19,940 bases of DNA, taken from positions 1 to 19,940 of the forward strand of contig CAZSYM010000042.1 in NCBI GenBank assembly GCA_964611145.1. The letters are read 5' to 3'. The notes below the pieces were generated by a model that saw only the letters and a list, made by a program, of their open reading frames with translations, was not told the origin of the DNA and searched no databases. The first letter of the stretch is position 1. Each line of letters opens with the position of its first letter. Below are positions 5,856 through 13,096 of the stretch, piece after piece. The stretch is from WFQV01 sp964611145 (GTDB lineage: Bacteria; Bacteroidota; Ignavibacteria; Ignavibacteriales; Melioribacteraceae). The position numbers and the translations under genes are program-made.

Positions 5856-7936
5856 AAAAGTTTTTCCTTCAATTTTTTCAAAGCCTCCGGCTCTCCCAAA
5901 ATTGTAAGTCTATCCCCCTCCAATATTTTAGTTTGTCCGCTGGGAACAATTGTCTCATTAAACCTGGTAATCAAGGTTATCAAGCATCCGGGAGAAAATC
6001 CCGCAGTAGCAACCGTTTTGCCGATCAACTCACCGCTGGGCTCCCCACTTTTAACGGTTACCGAGAGGAAACGGTCATCATGCAGCAAAGCCTCTTTCAA
6101 TTCTTGCTCGTTGTGCGCTTCCATCCATTCCCCGAAAAATCCGCTATCGTCAACTCTCCCCGCAATCTGGGCAAGAATGCGCAAATGAAGCGTGGGATTA
6201 TTTTCCGGGCTAACAAGAAAGAAGAGAGCTTTCACGGTTTCCTCTTCCTCCGGTTCATGGGTCAAGGGGTCTATCAAAGTGATTTTCACTCCACGCTTCG
6301 AGCGGACAAGAACCATTTCCGTTTGCGGGACTGCTTCCAGTCGGAAATGGGGAAGCGCCACTCCACGCGTTACAGGGGTTGCGCCCACACGCGTGCCTTC
6401 GAGGAACTGTTCTTTTATTTCTTCCGGTTTCAGCGGCATCAATCGCGAAAGCCAATCCGACACATAATCCAACACCTCCTCGAATTTCATCTCCCTATCA
6501 ATATCGAACACTTTAGCCCGCATAACAATCTGGTCGAACGGGTCGTCCTTCCGCAAGCCTTTTTCTTTCAGTATGCTCCTTAATTCGGTATCGAGAGCAT
6601 CGTAGCGATGGCGTCCCAGTCGCTCGAACACATGATAAATAGCGCCAGCACGCACCACTCTTTCCCTCGCATAGGCAAAATACCAAACGACGGAAAGGAT
6701 TATCAGTCCCGTTGAAAAAATCAAAGGGAGAGTTCCCATTTCTCCAATCAAGAAAAGTGCGGAAGCAATGCCGAAAATTTGCATCCACGGATAAAAGGGG
6801 GATTTATATCCCGGGTCGTAAGAAGAAATTTTGCTTTCTCGCATTACAATTACCGCCAGACAAACCAAAGAGAACATCAACAGTTGAAAAGCGGAAGCAA
6901 GTTTGGCAATTTTTGCCGGGTCGAAAATCAAAAGGATAACAACAATAATCAAAACCGTTACTAAAATAGCCGATGCGGGCATGCCTTTTCTATTAAGCTT
7001 TTTGAAAAAATCGGGAACGATATGGTCCCGACTCATAGCCAGCGGGTATCGGGAAGCACTCATGGTACCGGCATTTGCAACCGAGACAAAAGCAAGTAAA
7101 GCCGCGATGGAAAGCAATATTTCTCCCACGCGACCGAAAATCTTTTCCGCAGCGGAAGCGACGGGCGTAAGATTTCCGGATAGCTCCTTCATGGGTAAAA
7201 CTCCAACCATAACAGTTGTGCCCAAAACGTAAATTAAAATTGCCGTACCGAGCGCAAGAAAAACTCCCAGAGGCAAATTCTTTTCCGGGTTCTTGATTTC
7301 TTCCGAAAGGCTGGCAATTTTGGTGACTCCCACATAACTAATATAAACGAGCCCCGCGGCTGCAAAAATATTCTGGAATCCCGCACCGAAAAAATTCCCG
7401 AAATGCTCATAATGCAATTCCGGAAGACCTCCCACAATAAAAGCTGAAAGAAGCACGAGTAAGAGCACGACTAAAAATATCTGGAAAGTCCCGCTTTTCT
7501 TAGAGCCGAAAAGATTCAACACACCGATAAGCACTGCAAAAGCAACCGCGAGAGGAGTAATAGGAACTCCCTCGAAAAAAAGGCTGAGATAAGCGCCCAT
7601 TCCAACAAGTGCAAAAGTCACCTTCAGGACCAAGGCAAGCCAAGTGCCGATTCCTCCTATTGTACCGAAAAGGGGACCCATCGAACGATCTAAGAAAAAA
7701 TACACTCCCCCGGCGCGGGGCATAGCGGTAGCAAGCTCCACAATACTAAACATCGCCGGAATAAGGGGCAAAGCCGCAAGGACATATGCCAAAATCATCG
7801 CCGCACCGGCTTGCCGAGCGGCAATTCCCGGCAAAAGGAAAAATCCGGCGCTAAGCGTCGTTCCCGCAGCAATAGCAAAAACGTCTATAAGCGCGAGCTC
7901 CTTTTTCAAAACCTTCGTCTTTTTAAATACGGGCAT
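5849..7936 (-). CDS. APC-family amino-acid permease fused to PTS EIIA-like and RCK_C (TrkA-C) domains
   Basis: This 695-residue protein is far longer than a simple APC permease (about 450). Residues 1-425 form about 12 membrane segments. The first contains GTTLSAGFFLLPG, the unwound TM1 substrate-binding motif of amino acid/polyamine/organocation transporters, and NPEKNLP is typical of the TM6-7 loop. Residues about 465-620 resemble the fructose/mannitol-type PTS EIIA domain. The phosphorylatable His is retained in TRGVALPH (His530). Residues about 625-692 look like an RCK_C/TrkA-C ligand-binding domain (SGELIGKTV...GDRLTILG), a fold that binds nucleotides such as c-di-AMP in some potassium and amino-acid transporters. 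The tail may therefore gate uptake by phosphorylation or ligand binding. Substrate cannot be read from sequence; coupling to an IYD-like enzyme suggests an aromatic amino acid. ATG 7936 follows an AAGGGA Shine-Dalgarno. Confidence 0.88.
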   Translation of the reverse strand: MPVFKKTKVLKKELALIDVFAIAAGTTLSAGFFLLPGIAARQAGAAMILAYVLAALPLIPAMFSIVELATAMPRAGGVYFFLDRSMGPLFGTIGGIGTWLALVLKVTFALVGMGAYLSLFFEGVPITPLAVAFAVLIGVLNLFGSKKSGTFQIFLVVLLLVLLSAFIVGGLPELHYEHFGNFFGAGFQNIFAAAGLVYISYVGVTKIASLSEEIKNPEKNLPLGVFLALGTAILIYVLGTTVMVGVLPMKELSGNLTPVASAAEKIFGRVGEILLSIAALLAFVSVANAGTMSASRYPLAMSRDHIVPDFFKKLNRKGMPASAILVTVLIIVVILLIFDPAKIAKLASAFQLLMFSLVCLAVIVMRESKISSYDPGYKSPFYPWMQIFGIASALFLIGEMGTLPLIFSTGLIILSVVWYFAYARERVVRAGAIYHVFERLGRHRYDALDTELRSILKEKGLRKDDPFDQIVMRAKVFDIDREMKFEEVLDYVSDWLSRLMPLKPEEIKEQFLEGTRVGATPVTRGVALPHFRLEAVPQTEMVLVRSKRGVKITLIDPLTHEPEEEETVKALFFLVSPENNPTLHLRILAQIAGRVDDSGFFGEWMEAHNEQELKEALLHDDRFLSVTVKSGEPSGELIGKTVATAGFSPGCLITLITRFNETIVPSGQTKILEGDRLTILGEPEALKKLKEKLLR

Positions 7937-8016
7937 ATTTCCCTTTCGTTTAGTAATTAAGAAAAATCTCTTTCCTAAATAACAAGAGTTATCCGTAAAA
8001 TCAAATAGATGTAAAA

Positions 8017-8697
8017 CTACAAGCCACGATTATCTATCAAGAGAACGAATTCACCTTTCAGTTTTTTTCTTTTCGCTTCCTCCAAAAGGGATTTTAAACT
8101 GCCACGAAAAACTTTTTCCTCCGGCATGGTCAATTTATAAGCAAGAACCCCCTTGGTATTTCCGCCGAATGTTTTAACCGTCTCCTCGAGAATTCTTTCG
8201 AGGCGATACGGAGTTTCCATTAAAACAATAAGTTCTCGCCTTGTTCGCAAAGAGTTTAATTCCCGTCTCCTTTTTTCTTTCTTTGGAGAAAGCCAACCGT
8301 AAAAATAGAATTTTTCAAAATCCAATCCCGAAACAATCAAAGCACTTAAAAGAGAATTAGCGCCCGGCACAGGTTTGATTTCTATCTCATTTGCAATGCA
8401 CTTGGAAACCAAGATATGCCCAGGGTCGGAAAACAAGGGGGTACCGGCATCGGAAATCAATGCGGCGCTTTTACCCTTCGAAAGAAGGCTCGCAATTTCA
8501 TCGCTACTTTCCGCTTCATTATGCTCGTTCAACGTAAAAAGCTCTTTCTCTATTTTATAGTAATCCAAAAACTTCTTGCCGATTTTAAATTCCTCACAAA
8601 TAACAAAATCCACTTGTTTTAAAATCTTCAGCGCACGAAGGGTAATATCCTCGTAATTGCCGATTGGCATTGAAACCAGAAAAAGTGTTCCTTGCAT
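8017..8697 (-). CDS. rsmI: RsmI-family SAM-dependent (tetrapyrrole methylase-fold) methyltransferase
   Basis: RsmI methylates the ribose 2'-OH of C1402 in 16S rRNA, and the protein belongs to that family (COG0313 type). It opens with GTLFLVSMPIGNYEDITLRA and has the SAM-binding signature ISDAGTPLFSDPG at 81-93, followed by PVPGANSLLSAL. At 226 residues it is shorter than typical RsmI (about 270-290) and lacks the C-terminal helical extension. The usual AEDTR motif after the second strand is replaced by CEEFKIGKKFL (34-44). It may therefore be a paralogous subgroup with a shifted target, and the symbol is tentative. The gene is first in the minus-strand series. The start at 8697 follows an AAGAGAA element. 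The intergenic region toward the divergent sugar transferase holds a Crp-like palindrome. Confidence 0.83.
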   Translation of the reverse strand: MQGTLFLVSMPIGNYEDITLRALKILKQVDFVICEEFKIGKKFLDYYKIEKELFTLNEHNEAESSDEIASLLSKGKSAALISDAGTPLFSDPGHILVSKCIANEIEIKPVPGANSLLSALIVSGLDFEKFYFYGWLSPKKEKRRRELNSLRTRRELIVLMETPYRLERILEETVKTFGGNTKGVLAYKLTMPEEKVFRGSLKSLLEEAKRKKLKGEFVLLIDNRGL

Positions 8698-8707
8698 ATA
8701 ATTCTCT

Positions 8708-8723
8708 TGTTACTTAACTCACA
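8708..8723. promoter_or_regulatory. Candidate Crp-type binding site in the divergent rsmI / sugar-transferase region
   Basis: TGTTA-N6-TCACA matches 9 of 10 defined bases of the TGTGA-N6-TCACA consensus. It sits in a 77-bp divergent region, starting 11 bp upstream of the rsmI-type start codon and centred about 59 bp upstream of the sugar-transferase start. At that position it would be expected to block rsmI transcription or translation initiation, or to activate the plus-strand gene. This is inferred from the motif and the recognition helix of the Crp-family protein in this window. Confidence 0.35.
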
Positions 8724-8774
8724 AAATAATTGTAAATTTTTATTATTTTAGGAAGCACAAAAAAATTCTAAAAA

Positions 8775-9653
8775 ATGTTTTATAAGATAGGAAAAAATAT
8801 CTTCGATTTTGTCTTTGCTGTTTTGTTACTTCCGATAGCAATTCCTTTTATATTCCTATCCTCAATTATTCTCCTTTTCGAACTTAAAGAATTTCCCTTA
8901 TTAGTCCAGGAACGAGGATTAACTCTTGAAAAGAAAAGATTTAAAATTCTGAAGCTAAGAACACTCCCCACACAAAGCGTAATACGTAGTCGTCCAAGTC
9001 GGAAGGATATTTTCCTCAAGCCGGCTCTGGCGAAAGACGTTCCGCCTTTTGCACGATGGTTACGCAAAACAGGCTTGGACGAACTACCACAATTGTTTAA
9101 CATACTTGCCGGGCAAATGAGCTTTGTTGGGCCAAGACCCTTAATGCTTTCGGATTTAATGCTAATGAAAAAGAACTTTCCGAATCATTACAAAGAAAGA
9201 AGTAAATTGAATTCAAAGCCGGGGTTGTCCGGGCTATGGCAAATATTCGGAGATAGAGAAGAAGGCATCAACAATTTGATTGCACTCGAATATCTTTATG
9301 AAAGAAGCAAAACCCTCCTTTTGGATTTAAGATTACTCTTTCTCACAATCCCGATTGTATTTTCCGCTGGCAACTCCGATGCAATTTTCGCGGGGGTGGA
9401 AGAAAGAAAAATAAAGCCTTATGACTTCAATCTTTCATACGGTTTCAAACTGAGAGTAAAAAAAGGTCTCCCGACAAGAAAGCCCAAGGATCTAACTTCT
9501 TTAGGGAAGAAAACCAATTATGTGATAGACCTTCCCCAAAATTGGTGGTACTCAAATAATTCATATACCCTATTAAACAAAGCGGGGAAGGAAGCTAAAA
9601 TATTCGAGCTTGAAAAATACATCAAAGAACATAAACTAAACAAAATTGCTTAA
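8775..9653 (+). CDS. Bacterial sugar transferase (polyprenyl-phosphate phosphoglycosyl transferase, WcaJ/PglC type)
   Basis: This enzyme class moves a phospho-sugar from a nucleotide sugar to undecaprenyl phosphate, the first membrane step of polysaccharide or glycan synthesis. A hydrophobic, probably re-entrant N-terminal helix spans residues 10-36. It is followed by QERGLTLEKKRFKILKLRT (45-63), the catalytic Asp-Glu pair in TGLDELPQLFNIL (Asp102, Glu103), MSFVGPRP (115-122) and PGLSGLWQ (149-156). The core is monotopic with no extra N-terminal transmembrane bundle. Odd feature: about 90 residues follow the usual end of the domain (after about 200), basic and ending in a charged helix, with no recognised family. 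The Shine-Dalgarno is weak (AGGAAG is too far from the ATG). A small membrane-protein gene follows 17 bp downstream, probably in the same transcript. The sugar donor cannot be predicted. Confidence 0.9.
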   Translation: MFYKIGKNIFDFVFAVLLLPIAIPFIFLSSIILLFELKEFPLLVQERGLTLEKKRFKILKLRTLPTQSVIRSRPSRKDIFLKPALAKDVPPFARWLRKTGLDELPQLFNILAGQMSFVGPRPLMLSDLMLMKKNFPNHYKERSKLNSKPGLSGLWQIFGDREEGINNLIALEYLYERSKTLLLDLRLLFLTIPIVFSAGNSDAIFAGVEERKIKPYDFNLSYGFKLRVKKGLPTRKPKDLTSLGKKTNYVIDLPQNWWYSNNSYTLLNKAGKEAKIFELEKYIKEHKLNKIA

Positions 9654-9670
9654 CAAGAGCGAGGGGGAAA

Positions 9671-10027
9671 ATGTATTCCTATCTGGAAAATTACAAGCAA
9701 CTTAAAGAAACACAACAAACAAAAGAGATAAAACAAATCGTTCTACCCGCCGAATATTGGCAATCTCATCTCACAATAGATTTTCCCGAGCATAAAGAAA
9801 CCTCCCACCCGAAAATATTTCATCTACCGAAACGCGAAAAGAAAAAACCCATAAAAATAAACAACTGGGCAATTCAGCAAGGGGACTACCGCGTACGAGA
9901 AAAATATAAAGATATGACCTATTATAGAGAACTAAAAATCAAAGTACTAAAGGCTCTTGTTTTCATTGCCATTTTAGTCAGCGGTATTTCGGTTTACTAC
10001 GTTTCCTCCTTTATTGCTCGCTTTTAA
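9671..10027 (+). CDS. Small protein with C-terminal transmembrane helix, unknown function
   Basis: I do not recognise this 118-residue protein. Residues 1-90 are polar and Lys/Glu-rich with no obvious domain; a basic stretch KREKKKPIKI lies near the middle. Residues about 91-113 form a single hydrophobic helix ending in a few polar residues, so it is probably a tail-anchored inner-membrane protein with a cytosolic N-terminus. The ATG is preceded by a strong GAGGGGG Shine-Dalgarno, which supports a real gene. It lies 17 bp after the sugar transferase and is probably co-transcribed with it, so a role with that membrane enzyme is possible but not shown. It converges on the secreted phosphoesterase-like gene with a 4-bp gap and no clear terminator. 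Confidence 0.65.
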   Translation: MYSYLENYKQLKETQQTKEIKQIVLPAEYWQSHLTIDFPEHKETSHPKIFHLPKREKKKPIKINNWAIQQGDYRVREKYKDMTYYRELKIKVLKALVFIAILVSGISVYYVSSFIARF

Positions 10028-10031
10028 GCAT

Positions 10032-11780
10032 TTATTTTAAAACTATCATTTTCCGCACTTTGGAAAAGATGCCGGAGCGGAAGGAATAAAAATAAACCCC
10101 AGGTACCAACCCCGAAACATCGAGCTTGATGTTACTTTTTCCCCCGTTTTTAAATCCTTTGAATATCGTAGTTACCTTTTCCCCAAGCACATTATAGAGA
10201 TTTAATTCAACAAATTCACGTCGAGGCAAAGAAAAACTGATAGAAGTATATTCTCGACCACCCTCCACCGGATTAGGGAAATTTTGTCCCAAGCGGAATC
10301 CTCTTGGAAATTCCGTAGCACCTTCCACATTTAATTTATAGGTAATCAAAAAATCTGCTGCGGAGGGCAAATGGTCGGAAGCACCAAAAACATCTTCCGA
10401 TTCCAAATTATATTTAGAAAGTGTATCGACAGGTAAAGCGGGAGTAAAAAGCGCGAAGGAGTTTTTAAGTTCCATAACCGCCCCGGAATAAATTATATAG
10501 TCCAATCGTCCCGGGCTATAACTACTCGAAGGGCTATCCCAAGTAAAAGTAGCTGGCATTCCGGTTGTTATTTGCTTGACATCATCAAAGTTCGTCCCGT
10601 CCCAATCGGGCGTAAAATCCGCTCCGTACAAATCCTCGTTAATTATATTCCCATCCAAAAGGGTATGCTGTTGTTGTGCTTTACCGACAAGGTTCATATC
10701 ACCTACAATCACGATAGGAGAATTTTCCTCCAATTTTAACTCTCCCTGCCCACTCTTTGCATCCCGAATAAATGCCATAATATGGTCTATTTCTTTCTGT
10801 CGGGAATCATCGTTGCCACAACAGGGAGGATGTGCCACAACAAAAAGCATTTTTTTACCGTAATTTTCGTACATATCAATCAGGAACGCCGTATTGCCGT
10901 CAATTGCAAAAGCATTGACAATAGGAAATTTACTCACGGCAATAATATCATTATTATTTTTCAAAGCGTGCCATTGAAAACCTTGCGAAGGCAAGAATTC
11001 CTCAATCAAGGACAGCGTTTCTTCCGCCGAGTGGTTGTATATTTCCTGCAAGCCGATTATATCCGGGGAAATAGCTTGGAAAACTCTTCTAAATTTATCT
11101 TTCCTGGAATCATCGAACAAATCGTCCTTGTGTACATTATAAGTCATCACCCTAACAAAGGTCGTATCGGATTTCGCTAAAGAATATTTCGGCGGAGAAT
11201 ATTGTTTTACACCGTCAAAAACATAGCGGTAGCCTCCTTCCTCGTTCGGTAAAAAATCTCCCCCTTCAATTTCGTTTGCAAAAACAACTCTAATCGTATC
11301 CGACGGAAAAAGTTGTATGCCATCTACCGAGCACTCCTTGTCGAGCATAATCTCAAAGAATCGAGAAGTAACGGTCGGAGAAGTAACCAAGCCGATATCA
11401 TGCTGGAAAACCGTTTGGCTCTCACCATAAGCATTATATACATAACCGCGCCTTTCCCCGAAATAATACACAAAATCCGCTCCCGTTCCGTGTATCTTAG
11501 CTCCCGTGTTTGTATTGTTATCCGTATCTATAAACAATGCTATAGAGTTATCGCTTTGTAAATTTATCTCTGCTCCTACATCGATTAAAAAGTAAACAAA
11601 TTTATCATCGTTAGTGATATAAAAATCGCCGAAATCTATCTTGCCTGCGGAGGCATCGTTGGCAGGGTCAGAGTATCGAGTGGAAACCGAATGCCATTCG
11701 TTCCGATTTTCGTCCAATATAATTTGCTGTGCCATTAAAACGGTAACATTTAACAAAAAAATAAAAATCATCTTCCACAT
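10032..11780 (-). CDS. Secreted endonuclease/exonuclease/phosphatase-fold protein with T9SS sorting domain
   Basis: This 582-residue protein starts with a signal peptide (cleavage near MAQ-Q, about residue 18). Residues about 25-195 form a beta-rich module with Asp-rich loops (IDTDNNTNTG), resembling DOMON/CBM9-like beta-sandwiches. Residues about 205-480 are an EEP (DNase I-like) catalytic domain with TYNVH (Asn215), DIIGLQEI (Glu246), VAHP (His317), GDMN (Asp361, Asn363), RLDYII (Asp427) and GASDHLP (Asp469, His470), so the metal-dependent phosphodiesterase site looks complete. Residues about 495-582 are a type A T9SS C-terminal domain (LGQNFPNP...LYNVLGEKV...GVYFYSF...KVRKMIV). It is probably exported and attached to or released from the cell surface. 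The substrate could be DNA, a phospholipid or another phosphodiester. A GGAAGA Shine-Dalgarno precedes the ATG at 6-nt spacing. Confidence 0.92.
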   Translation of the reverse strand: MWKMIFIFLLNVTVLMAQQIILDENRNEWHSVSTRYSDPANDASAGKIDFGDFYITNDDKFVYFLIDVGAEINLQSDNSIALFIDTDNNTNTGAKIHGTGADFVYYFGERRGYVYNAYGESQTVFQHDIGLVTSPTVTSRFFEIMLDKECSVDGIQLFPSDTIRVVFANEIEGGDFLPNEEGGYRYVFDGVKQYSPPKYSLAKSDTTFVRVMTYNVHKDDLFDDSRKDKFRRVFQAISPDIIGLQEIYNHSAEETLSLIEEFLPSQGFQWHALKNNNDIIAVSKFPIVNAFAIDGNTAFLIDMYENYGKKMLFVVAHPPCCGNDDSRQKEIDHIMAFIRDAKSGQGELKLEENSPIVIVGDMNLVGKAQQQHTLLDGNIINEDLYGADFTPDWDGTNFDDVKQITTGMPATFTWDSPSSSYSPGRLDYIIYSGAVMELKNSFALFTPALPVDTLSKYNLESEDVFGASDHLPSAADFLITYKLNVEGATEFPRGFRLGQNFPNPVEGGREYTSISFSLPRREFVELNLYNVLGEKVTTIFKGFKNGGKSNIKLDVSGLVPGVYFYSFRSGIFSKVRKMIVLK

Positions 11781-12024
11781 AGCAAGTCTTCCGTTTATTC
11801 ATCTATTTTATTTTCAAAAATAACTTTTTTATATACATTTCCCTAATAAACAAAACCATAGCAATACAGAAATTTTTCAAATCAAATGTATTTACAGCAA
11901 AATAATAAAAACCCAATGAGACAACAATTCTCTCCAAAACCCTTAGTATTTTCGAAACGTTCTTATTCCCAACTAATTTTTTTATTTTTAAAACTCGATT
12001 TTTTTTAGATAAGTAGGCACACCC
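11781..12024. promoter_or_regulatory. Divergent promoter region between the secreted EEP protein and queC
   Basis: These 244 AT-rich bases separate two divergent genes and must hold promoters for both. No strong sigma-70-like pair, Crp-like palindrome or stable hairpin was found by eye. I looked for a preQ1 riboswitch before queC, because such genes often carry one, and did not see the type I pattern. A T-run lies just before the queC start, and no clear Shine-Dalgarno precedes it. Confidence 0.4.
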
Positions 12025-12732
12025 ATGAACAAGGAAACGGCTGTTGTAACTCTGAGCGGTGGTATGGACAGTTGCGTAACGACGGCTATAGCTGCGGAAC
12101 GCTATGAGCTTGCTTTGCTTCATATTAACTATGGACAAAGAACAGAAAAGCGAGAATTGAAGGCGTTTCATGACATTGCGGATTTTTACGGGGTTGAAAA
12201 GCGTTTGGTTATAGATTTTTCACACCTCGCCGCAATTGGCGGTAGCTCGCTAACGGATAGAAAAATCGAAGTTTCCAAAGCCGATTTGAACAACAAGGAA
12301 ATTCCCACTTCGTACGTTCCGTTCAGGAATGCAAATATTCTCACGGCAGCGGTAAGCTGGGCGGAGGTAATCGGAGCGAAAAAGATTTTTATCGGTGCCG
12401 TTTACGAGGATTCTTCCGGCTATCCCGATTGCCGACCCGATTTCTTCGAAGCGTTTGAAAAAGCGGTGAACCTGGGAACAAAACCGGAAACGATTATAAC
12501 AATAGAAACTCCGATAATTCACATGTCAAAGGCGGAGATAATAAAAAAAGGCTTGGAGTTAAACGCCCCGCTTCATCTGACTTGGTCGTGTTATCAAAAC
12601 GAAGATGTCGCCTGCGGAGTGTGCGATAGTTGCGCTCTGAGATTGCGCGCATTTCAACAGTTGGGAATTGAAGACCCGATACCTTATGTTGTTAGACCTA
12701 AGTATTTTAATGAAGGAGAAAAAAATGAATAA
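12025..12732 (+). CDS. queC: 7-cyano-7-deazaguanine (preQ0) synthase QueC
   Basis: QueC converts 7-carboxy-7-deazaguanine to preQ0 using ATP and ammonia, in the queuosine tRNA-modification pathway. The 235-residue length is typical. The N-type ATP pyrophosphatase P-loop SGGMDS is at 11-16. The conserved SYVPFRNANILTAAVSWAE segment (96-114) is present, and the C-terminal zinc site is Cys189, Cys197, Cys200 and Cys203 in CYQNEDVACGVCDSC. The stop codon overlaps the queF start, so the two are translationally coupled. QueD and QueE are not in the window. Confidence 0.97.
   Translation: MNKETAVVTLSGGMDSCVTTAIAAERYELALLHINYGQRTEKRELKAFHDIADFYGVEKRLVIDFSHLAAIGGSSLTDRKIEVSKADLNNKEIPTSYVPFRNANILTAAVSWAEVIGAKKIFIGAVYEDSSGYPDCRPDFFEAFEKAVNLGTKPETIITIETPIIHMSKAEIIKKGLELNAPLHLTWSCYQNEDVACGVCDSCALRLRAFQQLGIEDPIPYVVRPKYFNEGEKNE
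12713..12718 (+). promoter_or_regulatory. Shine-Dalgarno that fixes the queF start
   Basis: AAGGAG inside the end of queC lies 6 nt before ATG 12725. It selects this start over the in-frame upstream ATG at 12668, which would add 19 residues that do not look like QueF. Confidence 0.85.
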
Positions 12733-13078
12733 AAAAGAAATTTTGGAAGTATTCGAAAATCAATATCCGGATAGAGATTATAAAATCGTGCACACAGCTC
12801 CCGAATTTACATCCCTTTGTCCCAAGACGGGACATCCCGATTTTGCTACTCTGATATTGGAGTATATACCGGATAAATTGTGCGTCGAATTGAAATCTTA
12901 TAAGCTTTATCTTGAATCCTTTCGTAACGACGGAATTTATTACGAGAGCGTTACGAATAAAATACTCGACGATTTGGTTGATGTTTGTAAACCTCGCTAT
13001 ATGAAGCTCACGGCAAAATTCAATGTGCGTGGCGGAATAAGTAGCGTGGTGGAAGTCGAGTACAAAAAGAAAAATTAA
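12725..13078 (+). CDS. queF: NADPH-dependent 7-cyano-7-deazaguanine reductase QueF (type I)
   Basis: QueF reduces the nitrile of preQ0 to the amine of preQ1, the base later inserted into tRNA. From ATG 12725 the protein has 117 residues, the single-domain type I size. The catalytic Cys32 lies in TSLCPKTGHPD, with Asp39 seven residues on, the same spacing as Cys55/Asp62 of the B. subtilis enzyme. The QueF signature VELKSYKLYLESFRN supplies substrate-binding Glu55. ATGAATAA overlaps the end of queC by 8 bp, giving direct coupling of the QueC product to its reductase. Confidence 0.96.
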   Translation: MNKKEILEVFENQYPDRDYKIVHTAPEFTSLCPKTGHPDFATLILEYIPDKLCVELKSYKLYLESFRNDGIYYESVTNKILDDLVDVCKPRYMKLTAKFNVRGGISSVVEVEYKKKN

Positions 13079-13096
13079 AACGAAATCGGAGAGAGT

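Noticed and set aside
7937..8016. Terminator after the rsmI-type gene
   Set aside because: Only a 5-bp stem (CTCTT/AAGAG) with an 11-nt loop before a T-run; too weak to call.
11781..12024. preQ1 riboswitch upstream of queC
   Set aside because: No type I aptamer pattern (short stem, C-rich loop and A-rich tail) could be found in the 244 bp.
12668..12724. Longer queF start giving 19 extra residues
   Set aside because: ATG 12725 has an AAGGAG at ideal spacing and gives the normal type I QueF length; the extra residues lie within queC.
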